Source of the DNA: Pelomyxa schiedti
Lineage: Eukaryota; Evosea; Pelobiontida; Pelomyxidae
Assembly: GCA_020536535.1 (NCBI GenBank)
Contig: JAHLWZ010000225.1
Coordinates: 20,798 to 84,797, forward strand
Direction of reading: 5' to 3'
DNA length: 64,000 bases
Shown here: one piece after another, positions 21,101-32,875 of the stretch
How positions within the stretch are numbered: the stretch's first letter is position 1
Layout of the letters: each line of letters opens with the position of its first letter
Notes under the pieces: generated by a model
Seen by the model: the letters and a program-made list of their open reading frames with translations, nothing else
Database searches by the model: none
Told to the model about the DNA's origin: nothing
Translations under genes and position numbers: made by a program

Positions 21101-23219
21101 TTTGACACAGAAGAATAATCTGGATGGTACTTTCTTTCTTGAATCTAATAACTTACCATCCTGGATCCCAGACTCAACTCAAACTCGATCACAAACAATG
21201 GAAAAATCAATACTGCCCTCTCCACGCGATAATACTCTACGTGAACGGGAACGACAGCTTGAAGACCTAAACAAACAGCAGCAACAATTATTAGAGCAAC
21301 AACGACTTCAGCTACAACTGATGGAACACCAGGGACAGCAGATGATGCAAGAAAAAATTCAGCAACAGCAGCAACAGCAACTCCAACAACAACACGATAT
21401 ACTGCAACAGACCCAGCAACGACAACAACAGAGGGAACAGGAACAACAACAAATTCAACAGCAATTGCATCAGCAACAACAGCAATTACAGCAACAGCAA
21501 CAAGAATTATTGCAGCAGCAGCTCAAACAGCAACAACAACAGCTCGAAGAACAGCAAAAGCTTATGAAACAACAGCTGCAACAACAATTAGAAGAACAGC
21601 AACGGCTGCTCCAACACCAATTGCAGCAACAGAATGAACACCTCAAGAATCAATTGCCTCAAGCTCCAGTAAATCAGCAACCCCAAGTACCTTTGCAATT
21701 TCAGACTATTCCCATCCCATATCCAGTACCTTATCCAATCTCACAACCACAACCCCCACAACCTCCACCGCCACCTCCGCCACAAACCCCGCAACCGCCA
21801 GCACCAACACCAACACCAGTACAGCCGCCGACTCAACCAGCACAGGCGCCTTTGCAACCAACACCTACATCACCAACACCTCACCGAGTATCAACTCCAC
21901 CCACACCAGAAGAGGAAAAAAGCCACGCATCTATCATACTGTAAGGCTACAGTAACTGACTATCTTTACCTCTATTTATTTCTATTAACAGACCATATGA
22001 CCACACACCACCGACAAGTCCTATGCACCCTCTTCCTACAGTAGAGATGACAATCCACTCCACACTCTCTCTCGGGACCCTTTCTGATGGTGAAATTGAC
22101 GGCCCTAACCTGGAAAGCTTTATGAGTGATGGAGAGGTAATTATGCTTCCCAGAAAAGGTGTGAAACAAATATTCATTCCTGGTTTTTACCTCTATCAAG
22201 GGGAAATTCCACAGCCGAGTGGGATAGCGGAGGTGTGCCCCCACCGTGATAAAAAGCCTCAAATAACTTTATAACAACAAATACAGCTTTTACACCTGAA
22301 AAGACCAAATTCTCCAGGCCAACTTACAGTCACTACAAGGTTGCAACAATTCTTCTTCCTTTTCCCACTAATGTGGAGTACGGTTAGTATTCCGGAAACT
22401 TCACAGCACAGTGATGGTGAAATAAGTGGCACTCTAACCGACCAGAGTCATTTATGTAATGAACCTACCTCTGAAGGAGAAAATTGCCCTGGAACTGAAA
22501 ACATCACTGAACCACCGACTCGGCCGCAACCCGCACCACGGACAGAAGATAACTCCAATACCAGCACAGGAAATGCACAGACCAGTACCGGAAACGAAAA
22601 TATTTCAGCGGCGGCACCCAAAGGTGTTACCACGCCAACAACGGCAGGAACGGCAGGTGCCTTAGTTTTAAGCAGCCGTTCGCAATCTGTCAGGTCATCA
22701 GCCGGTTCCGCTTCCGTTCCAGTCATTGATGTTGATATCGATGACCACACACAGCACACACAGTCAGCAGAATCCAACACACCCAACGGAACCATTATGG
22801 CCCCACAGCCCACAAACAGCAACAACATTGACATTCCTGATGGTGAGGATGATGACTATGGTGATGATAAGGAAGAGGAGGGGAATGTAGATATAGATAA
22901 AGAAGAAGACAAGACACATGAAAGCAGTGGGGTACTACTTGCCACCACGTCCACAGTTGCAACTGAGGGGGATAAAAATAGCAACAACGATGTTCTGGCT
23001 TCAATAGAAAGAGTTCTATCTTCCCAACCAACAGACAACACTGACAGACCAGATGACGAGGATGATGACAAAGAATCAAAGGTAACATCCAACTATGAAC
23101 TCAGCAAAACAACAGGGAAGGAAAAAGCCAGCAGCAGTGGGGGTGCTTCCAGCCTGGATTCACAACAGGACGCACTGTTACAAGCAGAGCACCTTGAACA
23201 TAGTGATAGCAGTGAATAA
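18132..23219 (+). CDS. Large Q-rich coiled-coil protein with SDGE motifs
   Basis: A run of plus-strand exons from an ATG at 18132 (MTSNGNSRNSKANNN) to a TAA at 23217-23219; treating them as one gene is inference, and the first junction is not resolved. In order: an Asn/Ser-rich head, a short segment with STCKGDSSDESDS, a Gln-rich part (18530-19040), helical charged exons (20281-20800), a long Gln/Glu coiled coil (21240-21660, CAG/CAA mix), a Pro/Gln run (21740-21900) and an acidic Ser-rich C-terminus. Three SDGE motifs (TLSDGEIDGP, FMSDGEVIML, HSDGEISGTL) lie at 22080-22425. Coiled coil followed by S-[DE]-G-E motifs loosely recalls the centriolar protein TALPID3, but I cannot confirm this. 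No enzyme domain is visible. Divergent from the membrane-protein gene, 113 bp apart. Confidence 0.55.
21240..21660 (+). repeat. Glutamine-rich coding repeat (CAG/CAA)
   Basis: Irregular CAG/CAA tandem coding for long Gln stretches broken by Leu, Glu and Arg in heptad-like spacing, inside the Q-rich gene. Mixed codons suggest it is held as protein sequence and is not a fresh triplet expansion. Confidence 0.85.
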
Positions 23220-23325
23220 ATTACCAAAAGAAGTAAGAGGTGTAAAAAAAAAAAACTTTTTGGGTTTTTTTTCCTGTTGGGTGGGGATGTCTCAGAGTAA
23301 ATACAATAGGGAGTATAAAACAAAA

Positions 23326-26300
23326 TCAAACAGAGTCATCAGCAGGACGCTGGAATGAGGTACGGGTGTTGTGAGATAGGCTGTTGCCTGAGGATGTAGT
23401 TTTAGATTGTGTGGTGGTGAGAAGTGTTGCCCATCGTTTGGAATTGTCTTGGAGATTGTGGTGTAGTGTATCGGCGAAGCCCGGAGGCAGAATTTGTGAT
23501 ACGACTTCTACAAAGGGTGTTTCAACAAAGTCGATGAATGTGGATTGTGCTTTAGCGATATTCTGTTGTGCATTCAGGATAGAATATCACAAAGGGGGTG
23601 GCAAACTTACTGTTGTTTTCCGATCCATAAAAGGGGAAATAGGCAATCCGTTTTCTCTTTCGTGCTCTCCTTGTTGGAAGAATTCCTTGTTGTGTCAGCC
23701 TTTAGTTTGAAAAAGAATCTGAAAATACATACTTCCATCACACACTCTGCCCAGGTCTGGGCAACAGACCACTTTCTAATTGCATTGCTAATATCGGCTA
23801 ATTTTAATAAAATTTTCAGACATAACTCTCGTTCTGCCTAATTTTCTGTTAGGTTTTTGTGAAAACACAGAAATAAACCTGTTTAGTATAGTCTAATTCA
23901 TGAGAACTGGCACGAATGGCCTTCAATTGACCTATGATCTCGATGTGCTTAGACATGTCTTGCCAGAAATGAGTTCTAACAAATGATGAGGGGAAGTCAA
24001 ACCTGTACTCAAAACCAGAGCCACCACAAGTCGATGGAAATCTTGGATTTGGGCCTGGGTTTAAAGTGACCGGGAGAAAAGTATGGTTAAATGAAACCTT
24101 TGGCCAGGCGGCAAGGAAATTGATTTCTGGACGAGAAAAAAGCAAATTAAATGCTTCAGATACATGCATGCTTTCCAGAATCTACTAGCTCATAAGAATT
24201 GAGATATTGTGCTAAGTTCATACAGATATGCCATTATACTTAAGGGCAAGAGCATCAAGAGATGCATATAGAAAGCCATTATTCACTCCTGGATGCAAGT
24301 AGTCGTGAATCTAAGAATGGTAAAAAAGAAAAGAAAACAACTGAGGAAGTGGATACAAATGTCGAAAAAATGGCCGCAAGTAACTCTGTGTTGGTGAAGT
24401 GGTGTGGACCCACGGCCTGCAGTAGAGAGTGCATTGCCTGAGCTACATCCACGGCATGTACAGCGGTATGGTAGGGATTTTTCTTGAAGTATCCAGCTTC
24501 CACTTGTTGAAAATAGGACATAACTTTGTCCAGTTCAAAATGGAAAAAGTCAATGAGTCCATATTCTTTCAGCAAGTGTGTAGCAATGGTAGAAAATACA
24601 ACATTGGTTTGTTGCCCAACAAACATTTTGGCAACATCAAAGTCCCACGAGGAAAAACCACGTGGAAGAGATTCCTCCATGGATGATGTACCGCTGCTCT
24701 TCATTAATATGGAACAAATCACTAAGTGACGATTACATTGTTGACAGAGGCACCCCGGGACCTGTCGGCTCGGAGGGACCACCAGTCGCTCCCAATAGTG
24801 TTGTTAGTACATAGAGATCTGTCTCTGCATCCAGCTCTGAAAAGGAGAGTGAGTTGCTTTGAGCTCAAAGTTTATGACGTGAAACCTCCTAGTTGCTTTT
24901 TTGATATGAAATCAGCTTTATATAACTTGTTGCTTGATATAATGCCAACAATTTCCATGATTTTTTTCTTGTGAATTTCTGGGATTTCTAAAAGCTAGTT
25001 AGACAGGTTTTTGCGTGCTCATAGGAATACTGGAAACTTTGTTGAGTGCCATTAGTTCTTTTATCACGTATTCAGCAGGGGTGCCAAGAAGTGTCCCACT
25101 TCCCCTCTCAAAAAGGTCTACTTTTTCAGCTAGAAGAGAGGCCTTCAGAAAGTTAGATGTTACAACAACGGAATGGTAGTGTGCCTTGTTTTTATATCTC
25201 ACAGAAACCACAGTAAGAATTCCTACTACAGCCACCAATACAACCACAAATGCTGCGGGAATGGCAACGACAAGTGGAATAATAGAAGTTGCTGATTTAA
25301 AATAGGACTCTGGGGTTCCAACACACAAGATCCAGGGCGTGTCGGTGACATTCGTGTATGTGATAACAAAGCGGGTGTCATTAAGACTCAAGGTGACATA
25401 ACAAAAAGAACAGTTCAGGTTTGAGAGAATCTAAAAGGGGTACTGAGGAGAGAAAGAGAAAATGAAATTTAAATACATTACTAAAATTGGCTGATGCCTG
25501 TGCAATAGTGTAGGATCTGGAAAGGTTTCGTGCTTCTCCAAAAATAATTGGATAAGCTATTGTGGAGCCAATGACAAAGCCACCATCTGAAAGCATCAAG
25601 AAAGAGAATTGCCCGGAAACTAAGGGGAAAGACTCCAGTATTGTTTCTGTGGATTTCAAAGACATCATCACTAAAGTCCCCATAATGAATGTATTTCCTT
25701 CCCAAATGGGGTATCCAATGCCAACTTCTACGGCTGGTGGAATTCGTTAGTTGAAGAATGAACAAGATGCATATAGATACCTTGAATAAGAGAAGAATAA
25801 AGGGGATCTCCGTAAGAGGCTGTCTCTAATGAATTTTCCTTTGGTGCTACTAATTTCCAAAAGGGGTTTCTCTCCATTCCCAAGTCGGCAATCGTGATAC
25901 CGTAGGGTGCAAGAGAACCTGATAAGACAAGTACCCTTCAACAGCAGTTAGTACAATACAAAATTGAAGGGCACTGTGACCTTAGCCATTCTTCTGTACC
26001 CAAAGCCCAAGAGATACTTTCAGGAATGTGAGCGCAGTACGAAGGAGCAAGTATTTCAAGAATACGCGAGAGTGCGAGATATGAAGTAGCATTACAAACG
26101 GCCTCACAGCTAGAACAAACAGTTTGCCCTTAAAAAAAAGGTTCAGCACGAACTGATAAACAATTGGACCCAACCAGGAAAAAATTTGTTGCAATAATCA
26201 AGCCAAGAGGTATTGGAAGGCAGACAAGGACAATAGGGGAAGTTCGAAGGAAGACTAGGAGGTTCTTCGTTATCCACTGTTACTATGAACTAAATTCCAT

Positions 26301-26799
26301 AAGTTGTGCCACGCATTACCAGAAGTCGAGAGTCACCTCAGATCTCCTATCAGAATTCTCGTCTACAAGCATGCCCCATGGATAAGTGCCACTGGTATCC
26401 ACCACTTTGGTAAGACTTGTCAACTCCACGTCAGAGTTGCCGGTCCAATCAAGAACTCTCTCCTCACGAATAACCCTTGCGGTAATTCTGAGAACCTTTT
26501 TGTTTCCCATGAGAAACCGAAACACAACAGAAAACTAACTCACAGCAATGGCCGTACTGAAAGCAGGTGAAATTTTACCAGACAAAGCCAACGTAGATTC
26601 CATCATGTAGTCCACTCGACTCCTGGCAGTTAAAATGAGCAAAACCAACGGATTGAAAAAAAACGACAAGCTGTTTGACATACTCCTCCAGACCAGAACA
26701 AACACAACAAGAGATCAAACAAGCAATAAGAAGGTGCCACAACCAAAGATGCTTCCCTAACGCCCCCTTGCCGGGGCGGGACAAACCTACACCAATCAT
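23326..26799 (-). CDS. Receptor-type cyclic-nucleotide phosphodiesterase
   Basis: Minus-strand multi-exon gene. The start ATG at 26799 is followed by a hydrophobic signal/anchor (LWLWHLLIACLISCCVC). A long region of extracellular character follows (CEAVCNATSYLALSRILEIL, GSLAPYGITIADLG, FIMGTLVMMSLKS, SFLMLSDGGFVIGS) that matches a double-Cache sensor layout. A second membrane helix lies at about 25205-25300 (PLVVAIPAAFVVVLVAVVG). The cytosolic end is a class I PDE catalytic domain: YHTAVHAVDVAQAMHSLL, IHDYLHPGVNNGFLYASLDA, DMSKHIEIIGQLKA, LKLADISNAIRKW, EEFFQQGEHERENGLPISPF, IAKAQSTFIDF. The HD metal motifs and ADISN are present, so activity on cAMP or cGMP is likely; which one is unknown. 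The TDM triplet is WQDM here. Not every ectodomain exon border is fixed; the TGA is at 23326-23328. Confidence 0.85.
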
Positions 26800-27124
26800 T
26801 TTTTTGTTCTTTTCTGCTTTTAGTTTTTCACTTAAACTCGAGGTTAAAATTTCTTCACGACTGTCTCGGTTAAATGCATGCAACTCAACAATCACTTAAA
26901 TAGGATCTTAGCCGAAAAGTGTTTCCTCGAGCACATACATTCTCATCATTGAATCTGGGGTGTGGGAGGGGTGTTTTCCATGCCAAGCAAACACAAAAAG
27001 CGTGCTTCTGCGATTCGAGCCGTTGAGAAATTTGATGGCGATCGTATTGGGAACTTGTTACTCTTGCAATTTGGTGGTTTTTGGCAGACTGACCGGGGAG
27101 GTCAAAAAAAATCTCCAAAAACAC

Positions 27125-27331
27125 TTAGCCTAAGGATCGGTACCACAGGTCAAGTTCCGCAGCAAAAGCACCTGGTCCTACAAGTGGCTTGCATTCATTT
27201 ACAATGAAATCTGCCGGCAACCCCAGCCTCTTTACTGTGTAGGCGGCATTATGGGCCGAAGCTGTCACAATGGGCAGCAGATACTTCTTGGTGACTTCAG
27301 CTTCAATTTCCGGGAACTTGTTCAGAATCAT
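27125..27331 (-). CDS. Small ORF or exon of unknown function
   Basis: A 68-residue minus-strand frame (MILNKFPEIEAEVTKKYL, ending ELDLWYRSLG) with protein-like composition, preceded by a possible acceptor (TAG just before the ATG). It may be a small gene or the visible exon of a larger one; the bases up to the next start show no clear partner exons. I do not recognise a family. Confidence 0.35.
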   Translation of the reverse strand: MILNKFPEIEAEVTKKYLLPIVTASAHNAAYTVKRLGLPADFIVNECKPLVGPGAFAAELDLWYRSLG

Positions 27332-27412
27332 CCTACATGTGGATAGGCTAATGTAACTTAGGTCTTCATACCAAGTCCATTGGTTATAGCACTCGAGAAA
27401 CTAAGTGATTTG

Positions 27413-29448
27413 TTAAATGGAATGGAAAGGAGGATACTGTTCTGTTACCTCTTTGAGGGAGATGTTAAAGCGGTCAATAAGCCAAGAGCAGCACCCACGT
27501 TTATTGTTTTCCAGCATTGTCTTCATAAGTCTGATTCCATTGCACCTGATGTGCGCGGATGTGAGATTGAAGTATGATATGATCCACTTCACAACTTTCG
27601 AGGAGGAAATTGTTGTAGCGGTGCTAAGGCAACTGGCAACAAAATCTGCAGAGAGAGTGAACTTGGATACAAATACCTTCACATCAGGCAAGTGCCAACT
27701 GAGCATGGTTACAAAGGTGGATTTCAACAGTTCACTGTGCTCAAGCTGTTGCAGGCCTGGAAGCAAGGGAAATTCATACAGAACAAACATGAGGGTCTCC
27801 GGAGCTAACTTGGATGCTATCTCTTCGACGATAACTAGCAGTGAGGCTCCTTCCAACTTCCTCTCAAGGTGACAAAGAACCCACTTGAGGGAACTAATGC
27901 TCTCAACACATTTCTTACAAAGCTCCACCACATTACAGGGATTTGAGTTGATAGAGGCCATAATGTGGCGGGTACCTTCAAGGAAGTTTGCAACAGAGAT
28001 GTTTCCATTGGCCAATGCACGGCAGAGGCAATTCTTCAGAGCGTCACAAGGAAGGGCCACCTTTTCACACAGCAGGCATACGAGTTCTACATTGTCATGG
28101 TGGTTCCCACAGGCCTGGTTCACGGTCTCCACTGTGGGTACTGCTCCACCCTGAATGTGCCACTCAACGTGCTTCAAGCTCTGGATTTCTCTTGTAGCTA
28201 CTACGCAGTAGGAATTCAAGATTTGTTCCGTTGGTGTGATTTTTGCAGATTCAAAAATCCAGTGTCTCATAGCAACGTTGCTCAGTTTCTCCAGAGAACT
28301 CGGCATCACAGAACCCCACATTAACGATACTACAACATCCTGCGCCAATTCTGGAGAACACTTCTCGTTGTGCACCAGGGTGTCCACTATCTCTTGCTCC
28401 AGTAAAGAACTGTATGCAGAGTGGAAGTGGAGGGTGGCCCAATTGATAATGCCAGGGTCGTTGCCCATTGCGCAGGCGTGGAGGCCGCAAAAGCAACACT
28501 TCCCCGCGTAACTATTTAAGGCCTCATCGAGTCCAAAAGTAGACACCAGCCACTGGGCTATCTCCAGATGCCCATTTGCCAGAGCCGCCTCCAGAGGTTG
28601 GTAAAGTTCCCACGGCTGCTTGATTCCAAACCTATCCACAGCCCACTGGAGTGCATCCAAGCTCCCAGCCTCGCACACAGCGTCGAGAATGTGGTGATTC
28701 CCCTGCATGTCTTCCACCAAATCAGCATCATCCCCAACAGGCCACTTTACACAACATAAGCAACAGAAGCAATTCCCACACTTTGCTCCTTTTATCATTC
28801 CTCCTCCTTCTGTCTCTGTTGGTGGGAACAACAAAACCAAAAACAAAAAACAAAAAACAAAACAAACAAAAAACAAAACAAACAAAAAACAAAACAAACA
28901 AAAAACCCAGTTAGCTTACTGCATAGATACATATCAGTAAATCAACCATTTCCATCACGATGGCCTATGCTTCCCCCCAGACACGGAGAGGCGCTGCAGC
29001 AACAGCAACAACGACAACAACAACCATCAACAAAGCACCTTGCGGACGCCGCGTGGCCGCCGTCGCACAGGCCGCACAGCACCGCCGCGCACTCCATCCC
29101 GCGGTTCCTGGTCGGCTTGCGCCCCAGCACCCAGTTGACGCACCTCCAGCTGTGCGCCTGCGCCGCGCACCGCGCCGCGAAGTAGCGGCTGTGGCGGCCC
29201 AGCAGGGGCAGCGAGACCGCGCGGCGGCACGCCAGCCCGACCAGCGGGAACATGGCGTCGGCCGCGCGGAACAGCCCCACGGCCGCCTGCACCGCGTCCA
29301 CCGGGCGCCCCGCGTAGCTCGTCGTGGCCGGCAGGGGGTCCTCGAGGGGAGAAGAAGGGGGAGGGGGGTCCAGCCACCCCGCGCTGATCACGTGGTCCCA
29401 CACGATACGGCACAGGAACAAGAAGCCTTGCTGCTGGGTAACGTCCAT
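27413..29448 (-). CDS. Ankyrin-repeat-like protein, two exons
   Basis: Exon 1 starts at ATG 29448 (MDVTQQQGFLFLCRIVWDHV) and runs to about 28970 in GC-rich sequence. An intron holding an A/C-rich simple repeat (T/G-rich on the coding strand) follows, then a long exon from about 28818 to the TAA/TAG-bounded end at 27413. The IVWDHVISAGWL head and AADAMFPLVGLACRRA pattern parallel the gene at 674-1915, so the two look like paralogues. Exon 2 encodes many degenerate ankyrin-like units (AVCEAGSLDALQWAVDRFG, EAALANGHLEIAQWLVSTFG, SSSKVVKWIISYFN, RGCCSWLIDRFN). A Cys run (CCCRCCCCC, from GCA/GCA antisense repeats) sits at the exon 1 end. The exact donor is uncertain between two phase-compatible sites near 28949 and 28958. 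Confidence 0.78.
28829..28905. repeat. A/C-rich simple repeat in an intron
   Basis: Tandem units of AAAC and AAAAAAC on the plus strand. On the coding (minus) strand it is a T/G-rich tract within the intron just before the second ankyrin-gene exon, where a pyrimidine-rich acceptor tract is expected. Confidence 0.8.
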
Positions 29449-29629
29449 GGTCTACCTCCTTTGTTGTGCTTCTCTCGTATGCTGGTTCTCGTATGCTAGT
29501 GGTTGGTACTGTGGCTGTACGGACAACGACAGTTGGGTGGGCGACTTTCGGGAAGCCAGAGAGGGGCAATTAGGAGTCGATTGTGGATCTAAATCCAATC
29601 TAAACCCTTCAGTTGCATTGCCAAGGAAG

Positions 29630-30769
29630 ATGGCGGACACCAACACCAACGCAGATGCGACACCCACCGCCCCTACGACGACGACGACTGCAGCGAGTGC
29701 AGCCGCGCCGTCGGTAGTGGCAGCGACGTCGGCGTCGGGGGAAAAATCAACTGTGGTATCAACCACTGCTTCATCGTCCCCGGCGCAGGAGGAAGAAGAG
29801 CAAAAAAAGGTTGAAGAGGAACAGCAAAAAAAGACTGAGGCGGAGAGCCAACCGTTGGTGTCACCTTTTGGTCATGCCTTGCCAAAACCAATTCAGTTTA
29901 AAGACCGTGTGTGGCAATCCATGTCATTTTCCCCTCTTCTTACTTTGTTTTTGTTTTTCTGTTTTACTTTGTTTCGTGTTGTTTTTAAAAATAAAACGAA
30001 ACCAAAAACAAAACAAAAAAAAAACCCCACAACAACGTAACGCAACTAATTACTTATACTGCATTTATAAATATATGACGTATGTTTGCAGTACCAGAGG
30101 CACCTAGTTCAGCAACTAGAAGAGGAATGGGGGCTAGAGGAAGGGGACTTGCTGTACCTCGCCATGTTGCAACGATGGCATCTGAGGATCCCTCTGTGAG
30201 AGCACAACGCGCACAGAGATTCGGTATTCCAGTGCAAGAACCGCAATCCGAAATTCCACATCCACGCAATAGGGTACTTCCTTAAAACTGAGTAATTAAT
30301 TAAGTGTAAGCCGGAGATATAATATTCTGAACACACATACAACTGACAAGCACAGCAGGCACCATTCCCATCACCCCAGAGACAACCCAAACAAGCACTG
30401 GCAGATACCGTCGTTGCAGAAGATGCCGAGCGCAGACGTAAGCGCATAGAAAGATTCGGTCTTCCTCCCGACGTTGGTACCAATGCCAAGCGCCCCCGTA
30501 CCCCTGAAAAAGTAATTCTCCCCCTCCAAACTGCATCTCTTTATGTTCCTAATATCTTGTAGCAGACTGATTCCAAGCCCGTGACTATCCCACAAGAAAC
30601 CAATGACAACAAGACTGTACCTCCCACAAATACAACACAACCAGCTAATCAAACAGAGGAGACCCCCAAACCAGCACCGTCCACCACTGAGTAAAGAATT
30701 CAACGTTAACAAACTGTTTCTCTTTTTTTTTTCTTTTAAAGTCTCTCCAGTGGAAGTGAAAAAGCATAG
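29630..30769 (+). CDS. Tho1/SARNP/MOS11-like mRNP protein
   Basis: Four or five exons from ATG 29630 (MADTNTNADATPTAPTT). The N-terminus is Thr/Ala-rich, then Glu/Lys/Gln-rich and helical (about residues 60-80). Two copies of the signature R-x-x-R-F-G occur in later exons: VRAQRAQRFGIPVQ and ERRRKRIERFGLPPD. That motif is shared by yeast Tho1, animal SARNP (CIP29) and plant MOS11, which join the THO/TREX mRNA export machinery and bind the helicase UAP56/Sub2. No SAP domain is seen at the N-terminus. The Thr/Pro/Asn-rich end spliced across 30690-30740 finishes at a TAG (30767-30769); without that last intron it would stop at 30692. Divergent from the ankyrin-like gene with 181 bp between starts. 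Confidence 0.6.
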
Positions 30770-30848
30770 GTCCTAGTTCTTATACATATACAACAACAAA
30801 ATTTTCAAGGTTACTTTCTCACACCAAGCTCTGGTTCTGACTGCCTCA

Positions 30849-32282
30849 CTAGCACTCAGAATTGGTTTTTCCTTTCTCTTCACCCTTCCCTGCATTATCT
30901 TTCTCTTCATCGTTATCTTCTTCCCCCCCTTCAATGTTGATAATAACTTCATCATCACTGCCACTATGCCGCCCATTCCCACTGCTCTCTTTCACTTCAG
31001 CACTACGTTGACGGGAATCTTCCACAGTATCCCCTGCCACTGCTACTCTTTTTGCATTGTCTGGCTGCTGGTGCACTTCAGCTGGCAGTTCATTCAATTC
31101 TATCTGACCACATCCAGCTAAATCTTCAGCAGAAGGTTTTTTCGAGAGTTTCTGCAAAAAGGTACCAATTTTGGTTTTCTGTGGATGATATTAAGGAGTG
31201 TACGATTTGATTGTCATACCAGTGGACTAAAGTAGAACAATAGTCCAAGAAGGATGAACAATTGAATTCCCGAAACCAGTTGAGGGAGCCATGTGCTCCA
31301 TGTATCTTTTGCAACAAATATCATAAAACCAGCACCAATAAGTGTCCCAGGAGCAAAAACGCACACCATCGGTAGGGACAGTGTACGTGCTGCCTTTTGA
31401 ACGTGAGTTCGCAGGTAATGAGGGGCACATAAAACCTTAGTCCAAAAGGTTGTCCATATTTGGGGTGCCCACTCTACAACAGTAAGTAATGCGGCAAATA
31501 TTCCAAGCCCCTTGGCGAGGTATATTGTTGGGTCTGCACAGGGACCAAGGTACACACTACACAGCTGAGAAAGAATATGAAAGAGGTGGAAAAACCTAAA
31601 AAGAACGCCTACAGTGGCCATCACTGCGAAGTAAAACAAAAATCCAAGCAAACATAAAACCCCAAATGTAAAGTGCTTGGGGTTCCTCTTGGGGGTCTTA
31701 AAGAACATAACCCAATACACCAAACTTATTTTAAGTGAGTTGGAATTGCCATACAACTAATGACGGTCGTACAAAGGGAAACAAAATATCCACGACAAAA
31801 AATTTTGCCATAAAGAAAACAATGATGGCATGCATTCATTGATACCCTTTTGAAAGATAAATAAGACACGAAAAATGGATAACATACCACAATTCCACAA
31901 GCTTTAATTTGTAGTTGCTTAAGCAAAACTATGCAAATGGTAAGTGGTTATTTTCATCGTAAGAGATACATGTGTTGGCTGCTACAGAAGATAGTTTTAT
32001 ATTCTGCATAAGTAGTGATGTCATACTCACTCCTTCGTGAGTTCTTTTTTTGAAAAATTTCACATGCTAGCAGGCACATGTTAAAGAATATAGCAGGGAC
32101 ATACTGCACATTTGGCAGTGGGGTACCTGTGGCAAGACAGCAAGCGCTACTGCAGCAACAATAATTGAGTACATTATCTTCTTCTGTAAGCTCATATCCA
32201 CGAGAATATTCATCCACTGCTCGTACTCCGAACCCGATGTGTCAGGGTCCTCAGGGTTGTGTTTGCATGGATCAAGCGACAT
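30849..32282 (-). CDS. PQ-loop repeat membrane protein
   Basis: Minus-strand gene from ATG 32282 (MSLDPCKHNPEDPDTSG) to a stop at 30849. Hydrophobic helices include IMYSIIVAAVALAVLPQ, YVPAIFFNMCLLACEIF, a long exon (31214-31750) with FTFGVLCLLGFLFYFAVMAT, GLGIFAALLTVVEWAPQIWT and QLFILLGLLFYFSPL. The Pro-Gln in WAPQIW and in AVLPQ sits as in PQ-loop (SLC66/cystinosin/SWEET-related) proteins, which often export amino acids or sugars from lysosomes; substrate unknown. The C-terminal cytosolic tail is acidic (EGGEEDNDEEKDNAG). One intron near 32104 must be only 23 or 35 bp. Small exons at 31760-31930 are provisional. Confidence 0.72.
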
Positions 32283-32875
32283 TTTATGGAAGTGATCGTG
32301 GTGCTTGTATGCTTGTCGTCGTCGACCTCACAGATCAGAGATCGCGTCTCAGATGATTCTAGTGACCCACAACGGCAACAAAGGGGCCGTTGTATGCAAC
32401 CAGTCTCAACGCCCGTTACGTAGATCCGCAGGCACAAAAAACCCAATGCACAAGAGCGATACTATTTGTCGTTCCTCTCAAGCACCAACACTACGGTAGA
32501 TCTGAGACCTCAACCTCCCCTTAGCCTTTGTTTGTTTGTTTGTGCCCAGTGTCGTCTAGTGCTCACTTACTTCAGGTCGATCAAAAAGTTGCAAGAAAGA
32601 AAAAATTCGAAGCGGGATTCCCTTTTTCCGAACTTTCTTCTTGCCATCGGTATACCTTATATGGTGATTGGGGGAATGATCAGAGTTGTCCATAGCGGTA
32701 CCCTATGCGCCTTCACTCCGGCCCTCGTACGGTGAAGGGGCAGTTGGAAGCTGATTGGGTGCGCAAGAGCGCATTTGATGAATCAAAGAGCAAATTCTGG
32801 GAAGAGACCATCGAAAAAATATTTCTCTGATCTTCCGAAACGAACTAAAGAGTCGCGTACGGCTGGATCTTGCTG
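32283..32875. other. Intergenic stretch with a 41-codon ORF
   Basis: About 590 bp between divergent starts. A plus-strand ORF at 32705-32830 (MRLHSGPRTVKGQLEADW, then Lys/Glu-rich) reads like real protein but is only 41 codons; it could be an upstream ORF or small gene. The rest shows no gene. Confidence 0.35.

Noticed and set aside
26962-27207. Plus-strand ORF starting MPSKHKKRASAIRAVEKF
   Set aside because: It begins like a protein but soon turns into sequence antisense to the minus-strand frame at 27125-27331, has no convincing splice partner and no motif.
28960-29499. Plus-strand ORF of 179 codons
   Set aside because: Antisense to the GC-rich first exon of the minus-strand ankyrin-like gene; Arg/Ala/Pro-rich shadow translation.
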